Positions 1 to 11,800 of a stretch of 64,000 nt of DNA are shown piece by piece. The DNA lies in contig OZ020255.1 of assembly GCA_963971285.1 (NCBI GenBank), forward strand, positions 14,838,931-14,902,930, in the 5' to 3' direction. The stretch is from Astropecten irregularis (lineage: Eukaryota; Echinodermata; Asteroidea; Paxillosida; Astropectinidae). A program made the position numbers and the translations under genes. The notes under the pieces are model-generated. The model did no database searches, had not been told where the DNA came from, and saw nothing but the letters and a program-made list of their open reading frames with translations. Each line of letters opens with the position of its first letter. Position 1 is the stretch's first letter.

Positions 1-100
1 ATAGCACCGATAGTGAATTTTAAATAAGGTTATACTCGGGCACTAGGGTCGTACTAAAATGATATTGAACAATCAATAAGAAATGTTCAACACAATCCAG

Positions 101-240
101 GGGCCGATTTCACGAAGCACTAAAATTGTTCTTAAGTGTGAATTAATCCTAATTGCTAAGCAAAGTGTGTTGTCACAATACGAATCACTAAGGTGATACA
201 GACAACTTATCTTAAGATTAATCTTGTTTGGTGAAACGCA
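101..240. repeat. Foldback MITE, diverged copy of the GATTTCACGAA family
   Basis: The copy opens with GGGCCGATTTCACGAAGCAC and closes with TTTGGTGAAACG. Its inner arms (CTTAAGTGTGAATTAATCCT against ATCTTAAGATTAATCTT) are partly self-complementary. The body differs from the main family, so this may be a sister family that shares the ends. It lies in the intron before the exon at 325-589. Confidence 0.5.
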
Positions 241-324
241 GCCCAGAAGTTGTCAACTTGTTTCTGAAGACATGTCTGCTTTGTTTGATTCCTAATTCTA
301 TTTGTTTCCTTTCGACCCTTCCAG

Positions 325-589
325 AGCTGATTACTCAACGGGGGTTTTCTCTGGGGCCTTGGGCAATGTGTACGGTCTTTCAATGGTGCTATTTGGTAGC
401 GTACTCGCATTCGTAACCACTAGATCAGAATACAAGACCGACACAACTACACATGACGTAGACTCGCCTCGGGAGCGTTACCAAGCAACTACCTACCAAG
501 ATGGCGTGCCAACTGAGAATACTGATGTCAGAGATGACGTCATGGATGACGGGGATGGCTTGAAGATGCAACAGCAAAATTCCCCGTGA
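325..589 (+). CDS. Last coding exon of an unidentified membrane protein (partial)
   Basis: A pyrimidine-rich tract ending in CCTTCCAG at 324 precedes an 87-codon open frame that ends in TGA at 587-589. The exon starts with one base that completes a codon from an exon outside the window. Residues about 8-29 of the exon (GALGNVYGLSMVLFGSVLAF) form a hydrophobic segment long enough to span a membrane. The remainder is a polar, acidic tail of about 55 residues rich in Asp, Thr and Gln, as in a cytoplasmic C-terminus. I do not recognise the family. No start codon is needed because this is an internal-to-terminal exon. Splice acceptor, frame and composition support a real exon; the function is unknown. 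Confidence 0.55.
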
Positions 590-1760
590 ACTATTTTTTT
601 AATTGCCTTGTGATCTGATAGTTTGTCAATCGATGTTCGCTGCCTTGGTGCATTGGTTTAAGAATTAATGCATTATAAGTCATACAATATTAAGTTACAA
701 TGAGTTTGGTGAAATCGATCAAGGGTCTTATACATCGATGCGAAATAGCAGTTGAAGTAGAATGACGTTTCTAAGCACGTTGGGTCGTCTAAGAATTGTT
801 ATTTCAGCCGGCAAAAGAACATATTTATTTGCGGTATCACTCATGTATTAGTCATGATTGTAAAGGCCGATAGGGTCATACCACGGTACCTTTCTTTGTT
901 TCTTAAATGGTATGTGCCTACATGTAGGTCCAACACCAACATGTTAATGTATATTCTCGCTTCCTTAGGAGCCGAAATTAACTTCGTAACTTCGGCATGC
1001 GTGTTTCTTGTCAAAAGGAGGGCGCCATTTACTGCCCTGAAGTTTGATTTGATGAACTCCGCACGTAAGTGTACACTGGTCCCCCGTAGACGTCAAGAGA
1101 CAACGGTAGGGAACGGGAACCAGTCTATGTACGTGATCACAATTTAAGAACAAGTTTTCACTGTGCTTATATACGTTTCGCTATCCAATCAACGACCGAC
1201 TTCGAGCTGCAGTGGTGCAGCTGCGTAATATCGATTGTCCAATCAGAACATATCAAACGATAACCTGAAAATCGGATCTCACATTGTTTGTTCACCATCC
1301 CGTGCATGCAATTAGTGTATTAGAAATTGCGACAGACAAGTTGTAGTTTCATCTCAAACAGCATCATTGATGCCCTTATACTGGAGGTAGAAATAGTACA
1401 TGATGTTTCAAGATGCTGCACATATGCCATGTGGAACAACACTATGAAGTATGAGAGTAACTATGACACAAAGCGTGAATTTCACTGCCCGGGGGAGTCT
1501 TTTCACTGTGAAGTCACGGTGTGTGGCTTGTAAGGTTAGTGGTGGCACTCACGTTGGGCCTATCCTTGAATCCCTTAATTGAAGAAATATTAACAATACT
1601 TCAGTGTATACAATTTTCATATCTCCCGCGTTGCGAACTTGAAAATAACCTGTCTGTCGTGCCACTCGACGTCAGTCTTTTACCAGACCCAACGGATCAA
1701 GGGTCGTCAAACTCCGGAGCGGAAACCAAACTATTTAATGGCTAAGTGTAATAAAGTTTA
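590..1760 (+). other. Probable 3' UTR/downstream region of the first gene
   Basis: No convincing coding exon is visible. A partial foldback-repeat end sits at about 667-722 (GAGTTTGGTGAAATCGAT). The first good AATAAA on the + strand is at 1750-1755, which would give a 3' UTR of about 1.2 kb. A 74-codon ORF at 1521-1745 ends just before it, but it lacks splice or family support and I do not call it a gene. Confidence 0.3.
1750..1755 (+). terminator. Candidate poly(A) signal AATAAA
   Basis: AATAAA is the first canonical signal downstream of the TGA at 587-589 on the + strand. It could end the transcript of the unidentified membrane protein. No cDNA evidence is available. Confidence 0.3.
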
Positions 1761-1974
1761 ATGGTTATAAAGTGTTTTGTCAATTGTCTTGGTGGAAATG
1801 TCGCCTATTCTTTGCGGTTTTGCGCCACAATTTCCTTTAAAAAGCAAAGCCCTTCATGTTCGTGGCCAAAACTATACAATCTCTGTTATTATAATATTAT
1901 GGAACCTGGGGTAATTATATTGCTGGGGCTAGACTTGACTTGAATTCATCCAACACTTCCTTCCACTTTTGTTC

Positions 1975-2350
1975 TAGCTATCAACTTAACCTTTGACCTA
2001 AAGACCTAGATTTCATAGTCTATCAAGTTTCATGGCCATGTAGGCCTACACTACAGTATTATGTCTAACTTACATTTATATTCTGATAGTATGAGCATTT
2101 TATTTTTGGAGTCTAGCCACATTGACCTTGACCTCTGACCTTGTGACCCCAACATTTAATCTATAGGCTTCTTTGATGTTGTCAGCAAGCTACATGTCAT
2201 TTCATGACAACACACTAATAAGTAAAATGTTTTCCCAATGACTTGCATTGCATTTGTTTAAGCCAAATCGAACTTGACCTTTGACCTAAAGCATCTACAG
2301 TGTATATTCAAATGGAGTATAGTAATTTAGCTACCTGTCAAGTTCATGAA
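1975..2350. repeat. Diverged tandem copies of a TTGACCTTTGACCT-type repeat
   Basis: Three diverged stretches each contain TTAACCTTTGACCTAAAG, CATTGACCTTGACCTCTGACC or CTTGACCTTTGACCTAAAGC. Each is followed by similar text about ATCAAGTTTCATGG or ATGTCATTTCATGA. The spacing is roughly 140-170 bases. The motif resembles nuclear-receptor half sites, but the repeated context points to an old interspersed or tandem repeat. Confidence 0.45.
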
Positions 2351-3057
2351 TATTCATCAAGACTAACTTAAGTTATCTTGATGATGACAAACATTCCCAA
2401 TCCCAATCTTTTACCCATGTCATAATATATTGTACCCTGCTTATAAATCCCCATAGCCATATTGCTTGACTTTGTCTTGATAGAAAGGTAGACAACAAGA
2501 ACAAAAGTGAAAATGAATCATGAAAAAACTCATGTAAGGGCCAATGCATTGTTTATTGTACTTTGTCAAATTGCAATTTTGTTTATTCAAAAAATGGAAG
2601 AAAATCTTTATTTCACAAAAGTAAATGGGAACCAAAGTAAAATATTCAAATTGCAAATTGCTCACAGTTCAGAGACTGGTGAAAATTATTTGTAAAAAAA
2701 ACTCCTCCCCCCAAAAAAAATCAGTTGTGACAATTTTGCAACTAGGCCTAATCGTGATAATATTAATACATTTCCTACCAATTTCTACATGGAAACTTCT
2801 GATAGTATAATTTATTGTAATGATTAATTAACATAATTATGTCATCTAATGAGTGGGGCTAAGATACTGCCCTCATTGACACTGACAAATCAAACTTGAA
2901 CCAAGTTGGTCTGTCAAATCACTTGTAAGAGGTGCCTGGGCTCTAAACTTAATAAGCAATTATGCCCTTCAAAATGCCACATTATGGTGTCCTCCTAAAA
3001 ATGGCACTTTGCCCTTGCACCAGGTTGGTACATCAAGTCCCATACAAGGTATGGTGC
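2351..3057. other. AT-rich spacer, nothing coding seen
   Basis: AT-rich sequence with short ORFs that have no splice sites or recognisable domains. Confidence 0.4.
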
Positions 3058-3059
3058 CT

Positions 3060-3208
3060 GGAGTCGAATTCACGAAGCCCTCGATCAATCGTAACTCGAT
3101 TTACGAAGGATAACCCATCGTAGGGGACATATCCTACATAGGCCTGCAATTGTATCACAAGTCCTACTATTGATAGTAAGTTACGATGAGTTTGGTGAAA
3201 TCGACCCC
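3060..3208. repeat. Foldback MITE-A copy
   Basis: This is a good reference copy of the commonest palindromic family here. It reads GTCGAATTCACGAAGCCC at one end and TTTGGTGAAATCGACCCC at the other. The inner arms (CGAAGGATAACCCATCGTA; GTAAGTTACGATGAG) largely pair with each other. Length is about 150 bases, with no ORF. At least a dozen copies occur in the window. Confidence 0.85.
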
Positions 3209-3299
3209 TGGGCTCTATAGTCCTAAATCTTCCAAATACCTACAAAAGAATAGATGGAACTTCAGAGTTTGGGACAGGTAGGATTACAAAAATGCACAA

Positions 3300-4025
3300 T
3301 CTGCACAGTTTGGGGTATACAGTAAAAAATAAAACAAACATGTATAGTAAATTTAAAATTAATGTTATCACACATCCACAATGGGTATTAGCAAGTATTT
3401 TTTTATATCATTGCTACTTTGAATAAAATAAAGAGTAGAATTGTACATGCATAATTAGTACCAAATAAACTTGCTATTTAATTGCCATGCCATTAATATG
3501 CATTAAACTGGTTTTGACAAGTGTGCTCCAGCAACGTTCCACAAAAAAGGGATATTTTCCAAAGATAGACATCCCTTCCCATTATAACAATTAAAAAATA
3601 AATTCAATTAAGTACATCCATGTTTTGTTTCTAACAAATGCGAGTACTAAAAATATTGATAAATATACTCAATTTTTGAACACTTGTACAAATGTTAATG
3701 GATGTAAATTACTAAAATATTACAAGACAATTCTTTGGTTTACACTAACTTTCTCCACAAATGTGCCTCAGTTCGATGAGCAACCCCAACATTGCTGCCA
3801 GAGCAAAGACTGAGTACTTTGATAAAATAATTTAACTGGCTGGACAACTGTTGAAGCCCTAACCCTTCCAACAATCCTAATCCAACTTCAATGTAAGATG
3901 CAGCCAATCTTCTAAGCATACTGAAAGGATTTCCCACAGCTTTTAACTGACCATTATTTCAACAAATGATTATAAAATTACACAGGTCCTAGGAGTTCAT
4001 CTGAAAGCAAGAATTACAACAGCAA
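3300..4025. other. AT-rich spacer downstream of integrin beta
   Basis: No exon is recognised on either strand. On the minus strand this could be distal 3' flank or 3' UTR of the integrin gene, whose stop is at 8843-8845. I could not place its polyadenylation site. Confidence 0.3.
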
Positions 4026-4029
4026 AATT

Positions 4030-4260
4030 GCATAGAGCGGCCGGCACAAAATTTGCTTAAGCATGAAAAGTCTTCCTTGATCAAATAGGATTGCCAACCA
4101 AATTTTCATGTGATATTTAGTACTTTTGACCTGTATTCAGCCATTGCTTGCTGAGCATGATAACATTCACAAGGAGTTTGGCATACTTAATAATCTATCA
4201 AGGTTTTGGTGCTGAAGTATTATGTTTTTGGTGATTAGGCAGCTCTATGAAATTGGCTCC
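4030..4260. repeat. Foldback MITE-B copy (CTTAAGCA family)
   Basis: It runs from CATAGAGCGGCCGGCACAAA to AGGCAGCTCTATGAAATTGG. The body contains GAAAAGTCTTCCTTGATCAA and ACCAAATTTTCATGTGATA, found again in the copies near 14.4, 54.8 and 63.4 kb. Non-coding. Confidence 0.75.
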
Positions 4261-4960
4261 TGAACAATTTGAAATTACTGTTCATATGCATTCAGTTCAC
4301 ATACAGCAGTCTCTGCTTTCCTATGTAGCAAAAACCTGTGGGACTAAGTTGTAAAGTACTGGGTTTGAAACTTCATGTAGATCTGTCAAAACCTACATGT
4401 AAATGTGGAAGCCAAGGTATTAAGACATCATCTTAATTTCTCTCAATTTTAAGAAAAAGTTTTATCTGTCTTTCTGCTGTAAATCTTTCTGGGAAGTTAC
4501 AAAAAGGAAATGGACGTTGAAATTACAGCAAAATACAATTACAATGTAAAAAATACCAATAATTCATCTCTAATAAACTAAATTAGAAAAGGTGATTTCT
4601 CTAAATATTTTGATTTCTTTTCAAATTGTACAAAAGCTAAGCAAAGCAGGTAGAGTATGTTTTGGGCTTCAGGCATAATACTGTACATCTTTGCTTTTTT
4701 TTAATCAATAGCAGTACTGTAAAATGAGTACTTATGTTCTGTTAATGTAGTATTAAAGCGACAAAAGACAATAAGTTAATAATGAAAATCATACACATTC
4801 TTCAAACTATAGTAAATAGTAAAATACAATTGGCAATATTACACTTGCACTATTATACCGCTACAATGTCTGCTTGTTTTTTGGATTTGTTTTGTTTTTA
4901 CATTTTAGATTATAAACGTAGATTTAAGCACAGGCATGTATTGTGAAGCGCTACATCAAT
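4261..4960. other. AT-rich spacer, nothing recognised
   Basis: AT-rich, with no exon, RNA gene or repeat family that I could match elsewhere in the window. Confidence 0.35.
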
Positions 4961-4964
4961 ACAC

Positions 4965-5276
4965 AGGTTTACACCTTGGCAGCCATCTTAGATTTTGATC
5001 GCAACTTCAAAACGAGGCACTTCCACGCGTGCGCAGTTTTTGAAGTGTAAACCCGTCCATTGTCGAAAACAATACACGGGTTTACACTTCGGCGGTTTTG
5101 ATCGCGACTTCAAAACGAGGCACTATCACGCTTGCGCACTTTTCGAAGTGTAAACCCGTGTTTTGTAATTTCTCAATACACAGGTTCCACTTCAAAAAGT
5201 GCGCATGCGTGGAAGTTTCTCGTTTTGAAGTTGCGATCAAAAGCTAAGATGGCCGCCAAAGTGTAAACATGTGTAT
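4965..5276. repeat. Triple foldback with AATACACAGGTTTACAC units
   Basis: Three units of about 100 bases alternate in orientation. Each begins or ends with AATACACRGGTTTACAC or its complement and carries GATCGCAACTTCAAAACGAG, CACGCGTGCGCA and AAGTGTAAACCCGT. Units 1 and 2 are direct copies and unit 3 is inverted, so the block can fold into alternative hairpins. Confidence 0.75.
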
Positions 5277-7120
5277 TTCATTGCATGCTGATTGTTTTTC
5301 TTAATACTGAGGCTTGTCCAAAGAAACTAACGACATTAATGTGCCCATGCATTGTTGTTAAACTTCCCGTCATGTCTTTTTCTTGACAATGTCGAGATCA
5401 GTGGATATGGAACAGGAACCCATGGGTGCGATTGCTGTCATGGCAAAACAATGATACATGATTGTTTGGGTCAATACATGTAGTGTCTTGTCTTCATGCC
5501 ATATACAAGAATGAAGAAAATAATCACAATGGGTCAAATTTTGTGTTTTGAGTTTTCGGGTTAAAGAAAATAACTTCTGCGGTTCCAAGATTTTATATCT
5601 CCTTCATATTAAATTGTGACTGCTAAATGCATCAGCAGTGAAGTGTTAGCTACATGATTTGCTAAACTCCAATCTTTCTCCCTCAAAAAGTTCTTCCGAC
5701 TATTACATTTCAACAATTTAAACATTTTAACATTACTTCTATTCCACGACACATTGACTGATTTCAAAAACAGTTGCATAACTTGATACATATGTTATGT
5801 CAAATTTTTCATTGCCTTTTAGCACTTATGTATTAAGGTGGTCACAAATTTTATGTTTTCCTAAAAAATAAGTGACCACCTTATTAGGTAACACTTGTAG
5901 TCTCCAAACAAAACAAGACTTTCTCATCAATTAAAAAATCTTACAGCTTTCAAATTTTCTTTCAGGAACCGACAACAATTATTTAAGAGAAGCATCTTCT
6001 TGTTCTACATATTAATGAAGTTCATATTGATTTCCAAGGTGTTTGTGCCATGATATTTCCTGTGCCATGATATTTCCTTCAACAAAGAAAGAAAAAATGG
6101 TTATAGTTTTCAGGACAGCAGTAACCCTGTGTTGAGCACATTAATGTGTACCAAGGCACAGAGTACAACCTAAGGCTACATGTTGTAGCAAAAGTGTAGA
6201 AAATCTTAACAACAATCTTGAACTATTTACATTGCTTAAAAAAACTTTGGATTTCAAAGCTATTTTTCACTCTAACAATATAATATTGGATACTGTTTCT
6301 TTCTACCTCACTCTTTATGAACTGCTTTATTTAGATATAAACTAATACGGGTTAAGTAAAAGACAAAATGGTCCAAATTAACCAATATATAAATTCATAT
6401 ATGTGAATCTTTTTCCTATGCAGGAAAAATAGTCAAATCCTCATTAATTTGAAACAAAAACAAAATGACGAGAAATGTGCATTTTGAAATTATTGAGAGT
6501 TTAAATCTTCACAATTTGGCTGGTTACTTGGTTTCTTTTGGCATTATGTATACCAGTAATGCATTGTGTATAAAAGGATATAGCAGGGAAAGCCAAGACA
6601 GTTGCTTTTTGCAAATTTTCGCTAATTTTTAACTCCATATTGCCTGAAGGCCTGACAAACATTCATACATTATACAATTAAAACACACACACACAAAATG
6701 TACAAGGCAGGTATTTACAAAGTTCGCTTCCAAAAAAGATGTTTCAAAAAGCACCAGATAAAAAAATGAAATTAAACATACATGTAGTTCTCTCCAATAA
6801 AAATCCCTCTACTAACTACCTCACTATGATGGTTTTTAATTTCTCAAATTCTTCCCAAATACGTCAATAGTCTTCAGTTAAAAGTTTGTCTTTAACTCTA
6901 ACCCTGTTGGAAAATGCAAACAAAGTGGATAATAAATGAAAAAAAGACCATAGATGAAATAATCAAAAGGTTAACATTTAGCGAGTTGTACAAAATGATT
7001 TTAAAATATCAAAAACTTGAAAAATTGCGCTGAACCTCAAAAAGATGAAGTAAACTTAAGTAAAAGCAAAGTATTGGGTGGGATAAAAAATTGACTAAAT
7101 CAAGACTTAAAACCCTTTAC
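5277..7120. other. AT-rich spacer with one short hairpin
   Basis: No coding exon is recognised. At 5833-5884 there is a short inverted repeat: TTAAGGTGGTCAC and GTGACCACCTTATT. The rest is low-complexity AT-rich sequence. Confidence 0.35.
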
Positions 7121-7124
7121 CTAC

Positions 7125-7860
7125 TGAGCATCCCCAGTCCTAAACTGCAATCTTCCTACAGTAAAATTACCCTTGCCCTGGGTGCCAAATAGAAGCCATA
7201 TGAACTATTAACTGCCATACCACCACTCTACCATCTGAACTATCCAGCCCTATGATGGGCCTCCCTATAGTCAACTATCTTTGGTCAGGTTGCCAGTCAG
7301 AAGCCCTACAACCCATGAACTGCCATACCAGTACTCTACCATCTGAGCTACAAAGCCCTATGATGGGGCCTTCCTATAGTTAACTATCTTTGCTCAGGGT
7401 GCCAGTCAGATGCCATATAACCCATTAACTGCCATACCAGTACTCTACCATCTGAGCTATAAAGCCCTATGATGGGGCCTCCCTATAGTCAACTATCTTT
7501 GCTCAGGGTGCCAGCCAGAAACCACATAACCCATTAACTGCCATACCAGTACTCTACCATCTGAGCTATCCAGCCCTATGATGGGGCCTCCCTATAGTCA
7601 ACTATGATCTTTGCTCAGGGTGCCAGCCAGAAACCACATAACCCATTAACTGCCATACCAGTGCTCTACCATCTGAGCTATCCAGCCCTATGATGGGGCC
7701 TCCCTATAGTCAACTGTCTTTGCTCAGGGTGCCATCCAGTAGCCATATGAACCACAATACCAGTACATGTACTACTACCCTACCAACACTCTACCTTCTG
7801 AGCTATTCAGCACTGTGCATGGGGCCTCCCTAAAGTGATTTGTACTGTGACAGTCAGAAG
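7125..7860. repeat. SINE-derived tandem array, ~108-112-bp unit, about six copies
   Basis: Units recur with CCCTATGATGGG at about 7248, 7356, 7464, 7573 and 7685, and a degraded copy near 7800. Each unit contains TCTACCATCTGAGCTATC, CCTCCCTATAGTCAACTATC and CTGCCATACCAGTACTC. TCTACCATCTGAGCTATC is the complement of a tRNA D-arm/A-box and matches the tRNA-like SINE found elsewhere in the window. The array therefore looks like a minisatellite born from one SINE. Confidence 0.85.
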
Positions 7861-8240
7861 CCTTATGACCAATTATGAATGTACTTTGACTCAGGATCTC
7901 ATACCACAAATGTCACACACAACAATTGGTAAACCAGGCCATGGCAGCTCGAGGTAAACAATGAATGCTGCATATTTTTTTTACAAACTATATAAATAAA
8001 AGCAGGAAAATGAAAATTCGAAAGCAATTTGTGAGAACCATAACTTGAACTTTATACTCAAGACCACAGAATTTCTGGAACAGTATTCCAGATGTTTGCA
8101 CCACAGGAACACACACACACACTGACCCTCACACAGCAGTTCCACATTATGAAGATTCTATTTGACCCCAAAAATGTAATTTTGACCATGTTCAAAATGA
8201 CAGTATGTAAATTAGTTTTACAATTTCATGGAATTAATGA
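7861..8240. other. Spacer, nothing recognised
   Basis: AT-rich sequence with a short CA run near 8105. No exon or repeat family was matched. Confidence 0.35.
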
Positions 8241-8245
8241 TTCCT

Positions 8246-8395
8246 GGGGTCGATTCCAAGCAGCCCTACGATTGCAGCAACTCACGGTTGCAAAGGATAA
8301 CCCATCGTAGGGGGCCTATCCTACGTAGGACTGTAATGCATTCATAGGTTCTACAATTGATAGCCAGTTGTGATGAGTTTGGTGAAATCGACCCC
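8246..8395. repeat. Foldback MITE-A copy
   Basis: GGGGTCGATTCCAAGCAGCC opens the copy and TTTGGTGAAATCGACCCC closes it; AAGGATAACCCATCGTAGGG lies inside. It sits about 450 bases downstream of the integrin stop on the minus strand, so it may lie in that gene's 3' UTR. Confidence 0.8.
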
Positions 8396-8842
8396 TTACA
8401 AAACAAAATTCATTTGTGAATGTTTAAAAGTGCAATCCTTGCAACTTTCTCAAATAACTGTTTACTTGCATCAACTGTAAGATACAAAAATGTGGCATAA
8501 TATTTTTGCAAAAGAAAAGTCCTGCCAATATTTCCACCTGACACACTAAAGCACCTGTTTACACACCCTTACATACATCAGAGCTCTCTGACAAAATACA
8601 CATACATGAATGAAGAAACAACATCATATTGTTTCACGGCCATTCACATTTTACACACGCACATCTCAACAATAAAAACAAAGTAAAACGTCCGTGTTCA
8701 GAGCTGATTTTGCAAAGTTACTCCAAGGACGGGTAGTTTGACTTTATAGTATTACTGATCCAATGCCCAAGCTGAGATGATGCTTTCTTGGGACTTGTAG
8801 GTCTTCAGTGATGATACTGTTTAATTAACAAGCAGGCTCCGT

Positions 8843-11800
8843 TTATCTGCCGTAGGTTGGATTTCTGAATACTGATGTTGATGGCTTGTAGATGGGGTTT
8901 TCTCCCTGGAAATATGAGGAAAACAAATTGAATCATCAAATAACCACAATGTACAAGGGAAACTTGCGAAATTGTTTAAGTCATTGAAAAGTGAACAACA
9001 AAACATTGACTGGAGCAGGATTTGAACCAATGACCTCCAGAATACTGCACCGGCGCTCTCACCAACTGAGCTATCCAGTGCCATCCAATGTTGGTGGTGT
9101 CCCTAATAGTCAATTACCTTTGTTCGTTTGGCAGTCAGAAGCCATGAAACCATAAAACCATGCACATACAGCTATATGCCAAGTATCATTTTATCGATTG
9201 ATGATAGTGAGTTTGGTGAAATCGACCCCTGGTCGTACATTGTCTCAATTATGTTGCATTAATGAATAGGGAAGTAGCCAAGTAATTGTGAGAAACAGTC
9301 TCCGGTATTTCTCAGCCTCTCTGACTACGAAGGGACACTTGCCCAGCAGTCTGATGCCAAGAGACAAAGAAGGAAAGCATCAAGCCAGGCAGACAATCCC
9401 CATCACAGTGCCAGAGGGACTGCAACTCTCGCATCGGGCTGGTCAGCCACACCCGACACTGTTCCCGAACCAGACCAACATCCCAGAATGCAGGACCATA
9501 GGGTGTTCATGAAACGGAGGCTCGGGCTCAGGCTCCAGCTCTGACATCCATATGCTGAAAATAATAGGTTGTGGTTTTTCATTGAAGCTGAAGCTCTGTT
9601 TTCCTTTTCAAAACAGGGAATCTGCTTCAGAACCGCAGCCATTCACGAACAGTGGAGACGGAGCCTGAGCCTCCGTTTCGTAAACGCCCATATTCTTTCG
9701 AGACTGAAGGACGCCACACACACAACTTCTACTCACCCCTTCCCATCTTGCATTGGCTCTTTCTTTCTCAAATTGCTGGAACTCCCTCCTGTCATGGATG
9801 TACGTTAGTAGACGCCATATAAGAAGGAGAGCAATACCAACCAGGATGATTCCGATCACAATACCGATGATAATCCATAGAACGTCGGCAACAAGTGGAC
9901 AACCTGCAAATAAACATTTCACAATCAATCAAACTCAATCAATGACAATGTATGGAATATCCTAAAAGCAAGCATCAAACAGATTATCATGACCTTTCTT
10001 GTTTTTTCCTTCTTCTTTATGGAGGGGGTGAGGAATCGCTTTGCATAAAACACGCCAAAAACATGTTTTGACCATCATCTTAAGAGAGGGGCCAATGTTT
10101 CCTTGGAGAACTTGTACATGAACATCACAATTTAGATAAGAACATTTTGAGGGCTCTGCAGCCGATTTCACGAAACTTTACGCCATGGCGTAAGTCCACT
10201 TACGCCACAAATGTTGCGTAAGTTGCGCCACTTACGCAACATTTGTGGCGTAAGTGGACTTACGCCATGGCGTAAAGTTTCGCGAAATCGGCTGCAGGGC
10301 CTTATTATAGGCCTTAAACATAACCAGATAGACGTACTTGGTTCCTCAATGGCGTGTAATTCAATGACCCCATCTCCAATCTTCCGATAAGTGAACTCAA
10401 AGTTACACCCATTCTCATCTTGAAAAGGGCATGCGAAGCTTCCTGCAAGAAAAAAAAAATCAATAAATAAACATTTTAGAGAAACATGTTGAATGGAGAC
10501 TGATATCAATACTCAATGATCTTTTGTACAAATAATATAATCAATAAAATCTATAACCAATATTGTATTAACTGATCGACTGGTCATCAATCAAGTCATC
10601 AATACATTAAAAATCAGGGCAAAACAATCAATGAATATTCAAAAGAAACCAATGATCAATACCTTTGGGGTACGGGAGTTCTTCGAAGGTCTCCACTTCA
10701 TGTGGGCAGCTATTGCATGCATCTGCATCGTCCTTGTATTTGCCCGTCTTATAGGCTTTACATTGAACACAAGGTCTATGAAGTTCACACTCGGTTGGAC
10801 AATCCTGTACGGCAAATTACACAACATTGGATTAGCGCTGGTATGGTGTTACGGAGGTCGCTGGTTCAAACCCCACTCCAGTCATTTTGTCTTTGTTCAC
10901 TTTTCAATTACTTAAAATTCAGTCAGTTTCCCTTGTGGTAATTTGATGATAACATTGGAATAGAAATGACAATTTCATAGTTGGTAGATACAATCTAGCA
11001 ATGTTTCTATGAGTAGCAATTTACTTGTACACCACTCTCTTTTCTTTGTGGTTTCCCAGCCTTATTGCATGTTTGCCCCATTTTCAATCTGTTCCCATTA
11101 TCCTGATCCTCTCATTCATTTATGTGTATCTTTACTTGCATGTTCTTGTCCTCTTGTCATTTAGCCTTAGAAAAAAAGATCCTGATGGGATTAAAATATC
11201 AAGCCCAACTAACTCAGCATGACATATTTCATGCCATTATCTTGGTTGATGAGCAATTTGCAGCAGAAACAAGAGAATAGTGCTTTTGAAAATAAATTTG
11301 GGTTGGAAAAATGACACGACAAAGATAAAACTTACGTTACAATTTTGGCAAGTTGATCCAAGGTATTTCTTGTCACTACAGATGCACCGACCACATTCAC
11401 ACTCCCCAACATTGCTGCATATACTCTGGGAAAGAAAACAAATTTTCCATACATAAATAATTACAAATAGGGTATTAGGGAGACATGGTAGCGTCTGAAA
11501 ATGAGCATTTGGGAGGCATTGGGGATTAGGGAGACATTTCAATGTCTCCCTAAGGTATCAGCTACCTTTTAAAGACATATTTTTGCTGTCCATATTTCAA
11601 TAGAAGAGAGAGAATGCTCTCAATATGAACATATGTCAAAATCAAGTTCATTGGTTTGGAGAATGTTTAGGAATAGGTTGTAAAGTCTGTGCACGACCCT
11701 ATGGGAAAGTCTGAGATCGAAAGTGTTGGATTTTTGTAGAGGGGAGAAAAACCGGAGAACCCGAAAAAAAAGAAACCTTGTAGCATAGGAGAGAACCAAT

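Noticed and set aside
1521-1745. 74-codon ORF as a gene
   Set aside because: It begins mid-sequence with no signal peptide, splice acceptor or family. It is more likely 3' UTR of the upstream gene.
1975-2350. Nuclear-receptor response elements (TGACCTTTGACCT)
   Set aside because: The motif lies in repeated text and far from any identified promoter. The repeat explains it better.
7125-7860. CRISPR-like array
   Set aside because: Units are contiguous and similar along their whole length with no unique spacers, and the genome is eukaryotic.
10631-10915. + strand ORF as a membrane protein
   Set aside because: It is antisense to integrin exon 10663-10804 and runs into a SINE.
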